From contig CAJVPP010003947.1 of assembly GCA_910592005.1 (NCBI GenBank), forward strand, positions 1-10,415: a stretch of DNA of 10,415 nt, in the 5' to 3' direction. A program made the translations under genes and the position numbers. A model generated the notes under the pieces. The model was given only the letters and a program-made list of their open reading frames with translations, was not told where the DNA came from and did not search any database. The stretch comes from Funneliformis mosseae (lineage: Eukaryota > Glomeromycota > Glomeromycetes > Glomerales > Glomeraceae). Positions 1-8,044 of this stretch are shown piece after piece. Position 1 is the first letter of the stretch. Every line of letters begins with the position of its first letter.

Positions 1-1657
1 AATTAAATTTGATTGGCTAAAAAATTATATATATTATATATATATATAATTTGTTTAAGTTATAAATTTTATTTGAACTATTTTAACCAGTGTGAGTTTC
101 TATTATCAAATAGTCAAGATCAAAATATCAAAATAACTTGCAATATTTATATATATTTTTTAGATGTCAGGGATTTTCATCTGGTCCTTCATCAACTAGA
201 AGAATCCAGATTAATTTAATTTGATTATTATTTTTAAAAATGCTGGCAAATGATTCTTAACATGTAAGAGAGATTAAATCAACCATATGTGTATTTGCAT
301 TTGTACTTACATTATATTGTGAGTGAATAAAAATACCTAGTTGACTATAACGAAGTGTATTATTGAAATCTGAAGGATCAATAACAAGATAAACAGATAG
401 AATTAATTTTTGCTGAATTCTAGTTGGAAAATCATGATCTATGATCAAAATAGCTTCTTTTATTGATTGTATTATTTGAAAAGTTCTTCTAACAGCAAGA
501 ATACCAATTGGAACTTTTACTTTGTCATCTTAAAATGATAACAGATTGGAAAGAAAACAATGCTGCAAACTACCTTACTCCTTTAATAGAAGAAAGACAA
601 TAATGCTTATCTATATATTCTTTTTTTCTGTTCTTAAAGCACCTGCAATTGCTACTAATGCAGGATAATGATATGCTTTGGCAACAAGACTTGAAGAATT
701 TCATGGTAAAATATATGTATTTAATGTTGTCTTGTAAGATACTCATTATATTTCTCTTATAATGCTGAATGAAGATGGTAAATAGTTCTTACTTTAATCA
801 CTTTATGTCATCATTTTTCATATGCTTTTTCAAATTCAATACAATCATGAATGTGTTCATAATATAGATGAGGGACAAAACCCTTAATAGTAGTCGAAAC
901 TTAGATGAAACTATATTTAAATCATAATAAGGGATACGACGAAATCCATTTAATACTACGAAAGTTGAAACTGTCAAAACTATATTAAAAACATAGAAAA
1001 GGGTATGACAAAATTATTTTGAGAAAGTTTCAGCAGGCATCTATAGTTCATAAAGATTGGGATATTTGTAAAAAATTGATGATCATCTAGGTAAATTATA
1101 TATTATTACTTCTTGATTTTCATGTAATATTTTTAATTTTTTTGCTACTGATTTGGCTTAATAAGCTGCATTTCATTTCAATATTGCAATTCTTTTAGTT
1201 TCATCAGTAATTACTTTTATTGTTATTGCAATTCGTTGTAAAATATCATGTTTTAATTCTGGATCTCTAGTTGTTTCATAAGTTGCCTGTAAATCAAGTA
1301 ATTTTGTGAACATTTCTTTTTTTATTGTAAAAGCTTTTTTTATGCTGCAGCATTTTTAGGTACTTCCTCCTCAATGATGATTATATCTGGCTTTTTGAAA
1401 GAATTTGATATTTGAGGATTATCAGGCAATTGTGAAAGATTAGAACAGAATTGTACAAAACCTTACAAATGCAAAGGAATTAGCATAACAAGATAAGTTT
1501 CAATTTGATTTGCAATTTCTTCTAGCCTTTTTTTTAATTTCTTTCATGCTTCTGTAGATTCTGAATAAAGGTCTGATTTTTTATATGTAGGATTTTCTGT
1601 TTTTATCATACAATAATACGCAAATACATTTGTAAAAAGTTAGTATTGTGTGATTAG
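1..1657 (-). pseudogene. Decayed transposase-like gene, 3' end beyond the window
   Basis: Reading the minus strand and allowing for stops and frameshifts gives long protein-like stretches in a consistent order. The N-terminal part, about 1657-1330, includes LFTNVFAYYCMIKT and KKRLEEIANQIETYL. After a frameshift near 1335-1343 comes KEMFTKLLDLQATYETTRD, and about 1140-1018 gives VAKKLKILHENQEVIIYNL. Below an insertion at about 871-1016 it resumes with FEKAYEK, then YHYPALVAIAGALRTEKKN in another frame. DDKVKVPIG (503-529) and DHDFPTRIQQKL follow, and finally VDEGPDENP (170-196). The acidic motifs resemble the first two catalytic blocks of a DDE (RNase H-fold) transposase; the third acidic block is not identifiable. 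Verified in-frame stops lie at 1640-1642, 1544-1546, 1463-1465, 1173-1175, 1158-1160, 1083-1085, 1041-1043 and 167-169, so the gene is dead. The family assignment is inferred from motif layout; the coding remnant itself is clear. Confidence 0.65.
871..1016. mobile_element. Short degenerate insertion inside the transposase pseudogene, probably related to the 2573-3512 element
   Basis: The minus-strand protein reading breaks off at about 1017 and resumes near 868. Between these points is non-coding DNA that starts with GGGACAAAACCC (872-883) and soon contains GTCGAAAC. The intact element at 2573-3512 has GGGGCAAAACCC at one end, GGGCAAAACCC (reverse complement) at the other, and repeated GTCGAAAC/TTTCGA motifs just inside. 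The insertion also holds a diverged tandem duplication with an offset of about 70 bases: copies starting at 908 and 977 share AAACTATATT, then CATA, then a block of the form GGG-TA-GAC-AAAT. I see no convincing target-site duplication or matching second end, so this may be an old, eroded or partial copy. Boundaries are approximate. Confidence 0.4.
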
Positions 1658-1958
1658 ATTTTTATAGATATAATTTTATTATATTTTAGCGTAATTAGGA
1701 ATTTTTGCATTTTGAAAATCAAATAAAAAATCAATCAATATATAAGAAAGTTAATTTTTTATTCTTTTTATGATTTCTTAATTAATTAAAACATAGTAAG
1801 ATGAAAAGCGCAATATTAAAAAAAGTCAAAATTTTCCTTTTTTATGATTGTTTTTATGACTTATTGATGCTACTCTTTTAAATTATTTCCACTTTATACT
1901 TCGTTTTGTAAATATAACTATTTGAAAAAGCAGATAAAAAGAAAGCGCAGTAACGCGA
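1658..1958. other. AT-rich spacer without a recognised gene
   Basis: This spacer is very AT-rich with many stops in all frames and no RNA gene that I can see. It separates the minus-strand transposase remnant from the plus-strand P-loop fragment and could hold the original upstream region of either. The only compositional oddity is the sudden CpG-rich run starting at 1945, which continues into the next feature. Confidence 0.5.
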
Positions 1959-2255
1959 ATGGCGCAGAACGCGTACAACGCATACTATATTTTATATAAA
2001 ATCTTTGCTGATCAACCCTTGTGTAACATATCCGTTCCTCAGGATCCTAAAGCCTTTATAAAAATGCCATCTTGGGTTAAGTATAATGAAAACCTTACAG
2101 CGACAGAAATATATGAGGAGAGATATGTAAGACTATTACCCAATGAAGGCGATATCTATGTAGGATCACCTTGGGAGACAGGAAAAACATATGTTCTAGA
2201 GCATCTTACTATATCTGATGATGGGGGGGGGGGGAGGATCTCTATAATAAAATAG
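1959..2255 (+). pseudogene. Truncated P-loop NTPase/helicase N-terminal fragment (origin-binding-protein-like)
   Basis: An ATG at 1959 opens a 98-codon frame. Residues 1-88 look like genuine protein, including FIKMPSWVKYNENL (33-46), YEERYVRLLPNEGD (52-65) and a P-loop-like SPWETGKT (70-77) followed by YVLEHLTI. An SPxGTGKT-type loop is the Walker A motif of superfamily 2 helicases, including the origin-binding-protein-like family (Pfam Herpes_ori_bp) that I associate with multi-copy genes in mycorrhizal fungi. That assignment is an inference. Here the position usually held by Gly is Glu (residue 73). The frame runs into a 12-G tract at 2223-2234, becomes GGGG plus a few residues, and stops. 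Nothing downstream on this strand resembles the rest of a helicase (Walker B, motifs III-VI), so this is a truncated fragment and not a working enzyme. Confidence 0.5.
2223..2234 (+). repeat. G12 homopolymer at the junction of two opposing coding remnants
   Basis: Twelve consecutive G residues sit exactly where the plus-strand P-loop fragment loses its protein-like character. The minus-strand remnant's protein-like reading ends on the other side, at about 2235. In such AT-rich DNA a run like this is conspicuous. It may mark a rearrangement or repair junction, or a length error in the assembly. Confidence 0.8.
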
Positions 2256-2564
2256 CATATCAGCTAATATCTGTCATGACCCTAATTTGATTGACCAACC
2301 TCTCAGAAATAACAAATTATAGTAAAAATTATGAATGCGTGTAGAATATTAATTTCGATTTGCGTATCTTTCTTCCTAGAAGTCATCTGGAAGAACTTGC
2401 TTGAAGATTCAATTGAAATTGTCAGATTCGACCGCTAAATTCTTTGAGCAAGTATATATATCTAAATGACATCCAACAAATTTCATTTATAGCATTAATT
2501 GATGTGAATTCTAGTAAAATTATCTTGATATGCCTGTTCAATTTCATTAAGTCTTGTAGTTACG

Positions 2565-2572
2565 TTATTGAC
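2565..2572 (+). repeat. Left target-site duplication TTATTGAC
   Basis: This 8-bp sequence is identical to 3513-3520 and abuts the left terminal inverted repeat at 2573. Bases outside the eight differ between the two sides (G versus A before, T versus C after). Confidence 0.8.
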
Positions 2573-3512
2573 TAAAGTTACGGGGCAAAACCCTAAGCCC
2601 ATTTTGGCAAAAGTCGACAGTTTCGATGGGTTTCGATGAGTCGCGAAAGTTTCGACGGTTTCGATAACAACTTTGCGAATTCTTAAAAAGGACGTGAATA
2701 TATACTATCTCACATAGACTATTGCATAGATCATTATATTGGATGATTGCTCCGAGAATAAAATTAAGACCTTATCAAAAATTATAGTGTTGAGTTAAAA
2801 AAATTCCAAATAATGAAATTTTTTTTTAATGGGGGGGGGGGTAACCGCAATATAAAAAATATGGGTATCATTTTAAAAAAAAATAAATAAAATTAAAATA
2901 TTCCATATAAAAATATTCCTTAAAGAATAAAAATTCTCACATATGTATTACAAATGAGAAAGCGAGTAATTTTATTAATCGTTCGCCCATGGAATGATGG
3001 AGATGAATATGGTTATTCATCAAGTGGAATATCATTTAATAGAAGCTCGTAGTCATACTTACGAAAAATTTTATACGTATAGTTATGACTCCATCATTTG
3101 TTTACCAAATTTTGATATGGTCTAAAATCTTTATATTGATGATAATGAGAGAATTCGAAGAATTCATTCAGAGTTGAAAAATTTGTTATATATTTCATGG
3201 TAACACCAAAATCGATTCTTCATCTTCCTATTGGTGGATTCCGTCAAAAAATTTGATGAATGATTTGACAAACAAATATTATACACGACGAAGAAAAGAA
3301 ACCGCTAAAACTCCTTTTGATGAACTGACCACTCACAACAGGCTGATCCGTTAACACCGATAGCATCGTCGAAACATTTGCCCCCGTCGAAACTTTTGCC
3401 ACCCGTCGAAACTTTCGCAATATTGCCTTTAATAAAACAATTTGGCAAAATGTTTCGATGGGTTTCGATTTCGATGCCTGTCGAAACCTCGGGGTTTTGC
3501 CCGGCAACCTTA
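2573..3512. mobile_element. Non-autonomous hAT-like DNA transposon, 940 bp, with 8-bp target-site duplication
   Basis: The left end (2573-2593) and the reverse complement of the right end (3492-3512) match at 18 of 21 positions, both starting TAA and ending GGGCAAAACCC. The element is flanked by a perfect 8-bp direct repeat, TTATTGAC, at 2565-2572 and 3513-3520. An 8-bp duplication is the hallmark of the hAT superfamily, although the terminal bases are not the commonest hAT TIR. Inside each end are clustered motifs. On the left, TTTCGAT/C occurs at 2621, 2631, 2650 and 2659. On the right, GTCGAAAC occurs at 3368, 3386, 3405 and 3480, with TTTCGAT copies near 3453-3475. Such subterminal arrays are transposase-binding sites in known hATs. 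The interior is AT-rich, includes a G11 tract (2831-2841), and has only short open stretches (for example about 2990-3110, plus strand). With no transposase gene, it would need one supplied in trans. Confidence 0.8.
2831..2841 (+). repeat. G11 homopolymer inside the transposon
   Basis: Eleven G residues lie between A/T-only flanks within the hAT-like element. It is the same kind of tract as at 2223-2234. Confidence 0.85.
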
Positions 3513-3520
3513 TTATTGAC
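3513..3520 (+). repeat. Right target-site duplication TTATTGAC
   Basis: This 8-bp sequence is identical to 2565-2572 and follows the right terminal inverted repeat, which ends at 3512. Confidence 0.8.
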
Positions 3521-3656
3521 CATTGTTAAAGGTTTTCTGTATTCTTGATGAAGTCATCATCACGACGTGCCTTAATTTTTTTTCAATTTCTTCAATAAGT
3601 TTACTATTAATTTCAACATAAATTCTACTGAGGTCCGCATCAAGCAAGCATTTAAT

Positions 3657-5776
3657 TTTGTATCATGTACGGAAAAATCATTGGAGAATTTTTTGTTTGA
3701 GAAATAACCATATAGTAGCGATCCTTATTGAGTATCGATGAACTAACAGAGAAATAAACGGTGGGTAAAGGACAAAAATGGAATGATGTTTTACTGATTA
3801 AATAAAAAAATGCAGTGAAATTATTAAGTGCATGTAGAATATGTTTTACTTGTTGTTAGAGTTATTTGAAAGAATTGTTATTTGATTTTTTTTTCTTTTA
3901 AGCGAACGGATTTTTTAATAACGTTTCAACATAAGGCTATAAGACGGAATTATTTACCAATCAGAAATAAAATGAACATATCTTTGAAACTAAGTTCGTT
4001 CACGTTCGTTATTAGCATGCAATATGATAATCATTAATTAATTATTACATTTGCATAAAGAATTTCCTTTATAGTAAATAAAAAAAATGAAATAATGACA
4101 TGAAATAATCCTTTTTAGGACTTATCACCGATTATACTAAACTTTTAATCCCTTGAAATTCTTGGTAAAATATTTCATATAAGGTTATATTAAGATCATA
4201 TCATCGATAGAACTTTTGTCGTGGCAACTTGTAAAAGATGATGTCATTTTTTTGTTATGTTGGATTACGCTGAATTTTCATGTGATAACATTATATCGAG
4301 ATTCATAAAAGTTTATTTGTTGATTTAAAATGTTGGTTTTTTAAACGAAATATGTTTGAATTTTTCCGAATAAAAATTACCAACACTGTATGCTTGGTGA
4401 TACAAACCAAATGATCCTTTAAATATTGTGGCTGGAATTTTTTATCGAATGAAGGTCAGCAGATTAAATAAGTGGGTTTTTATTGCACCTAGGTTGTTGA
4501 AGGATAGTGTGACCAAATCAAACGAAAAGGTACCAAGATCGACAAATCATTTGCAATGAGTCAAGCTCATTATGGTGGAAAAAACGAATATTATCAAAGA
4601 TGGATATCTAGATCAAAAGATCTCATGATGTTTTTAGTTAAAGTTTGAGCGAAGTATTAGGTAATCCCAGTTTGTTTCAACCGGTTATTATGAATTTTTT
4701 TTTCAGCCATCACCGTAAACATTTAATTGTTTCCTTGATTAATTTGTAACTTTGCCTTTATAAGGAAGATAAATAACGACGACGCAACGTTTCAGATATA
4801 TAAAACGATAAAATTTACTCCAATTCATTGGTTGAATTAACAAGTTGATGGATGAAATTTCCCTTGGCCGCTTTTCCCCTTACCTCCTCATACCAATCTC
4901 TTATCAAGAAAAATGGAGCATTTTTTCCTTGATTTACGATTTGTTTATTCAAATGACGTCTTATCGACGACACACGCGGGAGTACATAATACGAGAACGA
5001 AGATCATAAATAAATTTTTTGGATATGATGATTTTGTTTTGAAAATTATTGTTTGGAATATCTAATTTAATTCTCCAAGACGCCAGTGATGATGATCCAT
5101 TAGCAGGATGATATAAATTGATATAAATAAAAAGATCACTTATTCGGAGAACCCGACGCTACGTTAAGAATTTTGATAGGTTTAATTCAACAATGACTTA
5201 ACGTTGTGCGAATTATTATTTTAAAACCATTTCGCAGGGAATTTCCTATTATTAATTACTATATCTCTTTTGTAAATTCTTATGGTGACAAATAAGGTTG
5301 TTCATCAAATAAGACAAGGTACGCAAAGCATTAAAATAGTTAACAAAAATTTTGACAATGATTTGTAAAATGCCCGTTCATCCATACCCAATTCATACAT
5401 TTCCCGGCGAGATATTTCCCCTCATGCATATTACAATGTTAAACCAATTTTGACCTTATGCAACCAATTAATTACGCAACATTCCTCCTTCCGAAGGCTT
5501 GCATAAAATTTTTGAGATTCAGAATTTACCTTTTCACACGATGACATCAAGAGTGTGGTGTTTATACAAACATTTTCTGTGGGGGTGGGGGAAAGAGATG
5601 CAAGTTGGTTGTAAATCCCGATTTCGTAATTACACAATTTAGAAAAATGATTAAAAATAGTCCAAACGTTCTTCAAAAAAAAAAATAAAATAAATAACAT
5701 ATATTTTATTTTCCAGGCCCGTGTTTCAAAATTGATAATTGTGATGATTAATACTCTATTTGGAATATTATTTTTA

Positions 5777-5807
<31 letters not shown>

Positions 5808-6587
5808 TTTTTTTCTTCAATGACCTGACTAATAAGAATTAAAGTTTCAAAAAGGAGAAAAGAAAAAAGAAAAAGAAAAAAAGATTTCTTCAAACTAACG
5901 TGGGAGGATTATGAATATTAACATTGATGAAAAGAAAGAAGTTCTTATTTAATTACCGAAGGCACGCTCAAAGAAAATGGAAATTCAACAATTTTCCTTA
6001 TTATAATCGACGAAAATGGGTTTAAAAAAAGGGTTCTTTGTAGATATTTGCAAGTGATTTCAACCGTTATATTGTTTTTTAAATTAGTATGATATATTTT
6101 GGATGATTTGTGGTTTTAAATGAACACAATTCCGAATTAGCTGGGTTATTTACTAATTATTGTTAGTCGGAAAAAGGAAGATCGTAGACCCATATTACTC
6201 ACACATGACTGATCGCCCCATTATTTCGCGTTTCAAAGTAAGATTTCAAAGCCAAAAACGTTTTTGATTCCTCGATGATCTCCATCATGGTAATCAGACA
6301 TATGAAGATATCCCATGATTAACGATTAATTGAACTTGTAAAAAGTATCTCTTTTATTTATGTTTAGAATCAATTACGTCGATCCCATAGGTACGATGTC
6401 TTTGATAGCTTATCGATTACATAAATTATTTTAATTTAAAAATCCAAATAACTATTGATGACTATGAAAGGGAATATTTAATAATAATAAATAATCATAT
6501 TAGATCTGAAAAAATATACAGTGAATAGTTTAAAAAGTTAATCATCATAATATTTACGTTGTGATTACGGGTGACACACCATTTTCT
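3657..6587. other. Long AT-rich intergenic region without a supported gene
   Basis: Nearly 3 kb with dense stops in all six frames, no tRNA or rRNA signature, and no recognised protein. The distal part is probably the edge of the repeat cluster. The part nearest 6588 is likely to contain upstream regulatory DNA of the zinc-finger gene. Visible items are a hexanucleotide microsatellite (5768-5806) followed by a purine-rich tract (5850-5883), an inverted octamer pair ACGTTAAG/CTTAACGT (5163-5170 and 5198-5205, approximately), and a CRE-like TGACGTC near 4954. There is also a 46-codon open stretch at 4508-4648 that contains SQAHYGGKNEYYQRWISRS after an internal ATG at 4556. That stretch reads somewhat protein-like but has no supporting context, so I do not call it a gene. 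Confidence 0.6.
5768..5806. repeat. Hexanucleotide microsatellite (ATTTTT)n
   Basis: About six near-perfect units of ATTTTT degrade into ATTTT and then a T run. A purine-rich A/G tract follows about 45 bases later. This is a typical slippage-prone simple repeat; ends are approximate. Confidence 0.85.
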
Positions 6588-6595
6588 TATAAATA
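6588..6595 (+). promoter_or_regulatory. TATA box of the zinc-finger gene
   Basis: TATAAATA followed by G is a near-ideal TATA element. It lies 355 bases upstream of the ATG at 6943. Initiation about 30 bases downstream would give a leader of roughly 320 nt. The leader (6601-6942) contains C/T- and A-rich stretches and no ATG on the plus strand, which fits scanning to the 6943 start. Other weak TATA-like stretches exist in this AT-rich DNA, so transcript mapping would be decisive. Confidence 0.5.
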
Positions 6596-6942
6596 GACTT
6601 CCCACCAAAAACCACAGACAACACGGTGACCGACACTCCCACGAAAATTTTTCATTTTCTTTTTTTCGAGTAAATCCGTCTTTCTCGCATAATTTAGATT
6701 GTTCCCAAGTTCTAAAAATATTACAATTATTTCGATTTTATAATTTATATTATATTTATATTCAACTGGTTAAGTTGAATATTAGAGAATATATATTATA
6801 AGAAGTTTTCGTAAACATCTATTTTTATATATTCGGTTATCTTTGATAATTTCCCCTGAAACAAAAAAAAAAAAGTAAAACTAGCAAACAAAGTAGCTGT
6901 TTTCTTTTTCTTTTTTTTTTTTTATATTAACGAATTTTCGAT

Positions 6943-7982
6943 ATGCAAACCAAACCTTGTCTTCCTCCAATTAAATTCCTTCTTGATTCTCCTATCGATA
7001 ATGGTCATGGTAATATTAGAATTTTTTTTTTTTAATTTATATTATATCTGATTACTTAACTCCTCCTTCCTTTGTCTCTTTTTTATTTATTTTTTTTTTT
7101 TTAGCAACCTCATTTGGTTACACTCCCTCACATTCAACTCCTTCGATGTCTTCCGTAAACGCGAGCAATGGTTCCACTTATCATCAACCACTTCCATCCA
7201 TGTCCTCTCAATCTAATAACCCTGATGCTCATCATCTTGCCGCTATTAACGCGCACAATAAGCAAGTGATGCATTTGAGCAGCCTTACTTCTCAAAATCC
7301 TCACCCTAGCAACATTAAATCCTTACTATCCCCACCTGAATCCCCTGATATGGCATCCTCCTACCAACAATCACCTTTTGATTCTTACGTAGCTCAGCAA
7401 GTTTCAAGACAAGAGGAAAGATACAACATTCCTCAAGCATCTGAACAATGCAGTTGCTGTGTTAACAAGTCCTATTCAATGATGAACTCTTACGACCAAC
7501 AACCCGTTGTAAATTACAATCCTTATATACAGCAGGTTCAAAGGTATCCTTCATTCCCCTCAACCCTTCAACCGAATCCAACCTCTCATTATGATCGTAA
7601 ATCAACTATATCCGCTCATTCGCTTCCACGATTAAATACTACTATCTTGGGTTTGCCAACTCCTAAACATTATACTCACAAGAACTTTTCAGTGCAATTA
7701 TCATCAAATGATTCTTCAAGTGGAAATAGGTATCAATGCCCATATTGCTCAAAGAGATTTTCACGCCCGAGTTCACTTCGAATCCACACTTACTCACATA
7801 CAGGTGAAAAGCCATTTGTATGTACCGAACCGGGTTGTGGAAGGAAATTCTCTGTACAAAGCAATATGCGACGACATCTTAGAGTTCATCGATTGGGAAG
7901 ACCTGTCAAGAAAACTAGATACGATGGCGAAGTAGAAGGCGTAAAAATATTGAGTCCTACATCGATGCTTCGAGGTTATTAA
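6943..7982 (+). CDS. C2H2 zinc-finger transcription factor, two exons (6943-7009, 7105-7982), 314 residues
   Basis: A probable nuclear DNA-binding transcription factor. Exon 1 encodes 22 residues plus one base; splicing out 7010-7104 completes Ala23 and keeps the frame to the TAA at 7980-7982. The ATG at 6943 is chosen because it is the first ATG after the TATA box and its peptide (LPPIKFLLDSP, residues 8-18 region) reads as coding. Starting at the internal ATG at 7146 would lose 36 residues. Residues 24-230 are low-complexity, rich in Ser, Pro, Gln, Asn and His, as in fungal activation or repression regions. They include IKSLLSPPESP (93-103), echoing IKFLLDSP (10-17), and a CSCC cluster (138-141). 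Finger 1 is C234-x2-C237-x12-H250-x3-H254, the linker is TGEKPF, and finger 2 is C262-x4-C267-x12-H280-x3-H284. Recognition positions -1/2/3/6 are R/S/S/I and V/S/N/R. A basic tail (RPVKKTR) may aid DNA contact or nuclear import. The finger pair resembles a widespread fungal developmental-regulator type, but I cannot assign an orthologue. Confidence 0.9.
7010..7104 (+). other. Intron of the zinc-finger gene (95 nt)
   Basis: The donor is GTAATA at 7010. A branch-point-like CTTAAC lies at 7055-7060 with candidate A at 7059. A pyrimidine-rich stretch from 7061 runs to the acceptor TTAG ending at 7104. Removal joins the two exons in frame, with Ala23 split after its first base. The intron contains in-frame stops, so it must be spliced for the N-terminus to be used. 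Confidence 0.85.
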
Positions 7983-8013
7983 AAGAATTTCGATGCTTAG
8001 AAATTTTTTTCAT

Positions 8014-8044
<31 letters not shown>

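Larger units (their letters stand above)
2235..3656 (-). pseudogene. Second decayed protein remnant, split by the hAT-like element
   Basis: On the minus strand, 3656-3521 gives DADLSRIYVEINSKLIEEIE and then, in shifted frames, RRDDDFIKNTEN. After the transposon (2573-3512), 2572-2498 continues with VNNVTTRLNEIEQAYQDNF and TRIHIN before a stop at 2495-2497. A further shift leads to LDIYTCSKNLAVESDNF. One frame then runs from about 2440 to 2239, including QVLPDDF, EERYANRN, HNFYYNLLFLRGWSIKLGS and QILADMLFYYRD, broken only by stops (2409-2411, 2376-2378 and two more). Removing the element and one copy of its 8-bp duplication places KPLTM directly before VNNVTTRLN in an open frame. That supports a single ancestral coding sequence. 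I do not recognise the family; the charged and aromatic composition suggests a soluble protein. It is non-functional. Confidence 0.5.

Noticed and set aside
13..219. 68-codon plus-strand frame at the window start
   Set aside because: It starts with TTG and is antisense to the VDEGPDENP segment of the transposase remnant, so it is a shadow.
3244..3523. Two overlapping minus-strand open frames of 72-87 codons
   Set aside because: They lie in the right end of the hAT-like element. Their repetitive Val-Ser-Thr-Gly and Phe-Asp-Gly content comes from translating the GTCGAAAC/TTTCGA subterminal motifs.
5431..5700. 89-codon minus-strand frame
   Set aside because: It has no recognisable motif and begins in an A/T homopolymer. 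I could not see splice-linked neighbours, so a chance frame is more likely.
6571..6801. 76-codon plus-strand frame upstream of the zinc-finger gene
   Set aside because: It starts with GTG, overlaps the TATA box and leader, contains no ATG and has no protein-like pattern.
7708..7935. 75-codon plus-strand frame inside the zinc-finger exon
   Set aside because: It is a shifted-frame shadow of the finger-coding region; the Cys/His pattern belongs to the main frame.
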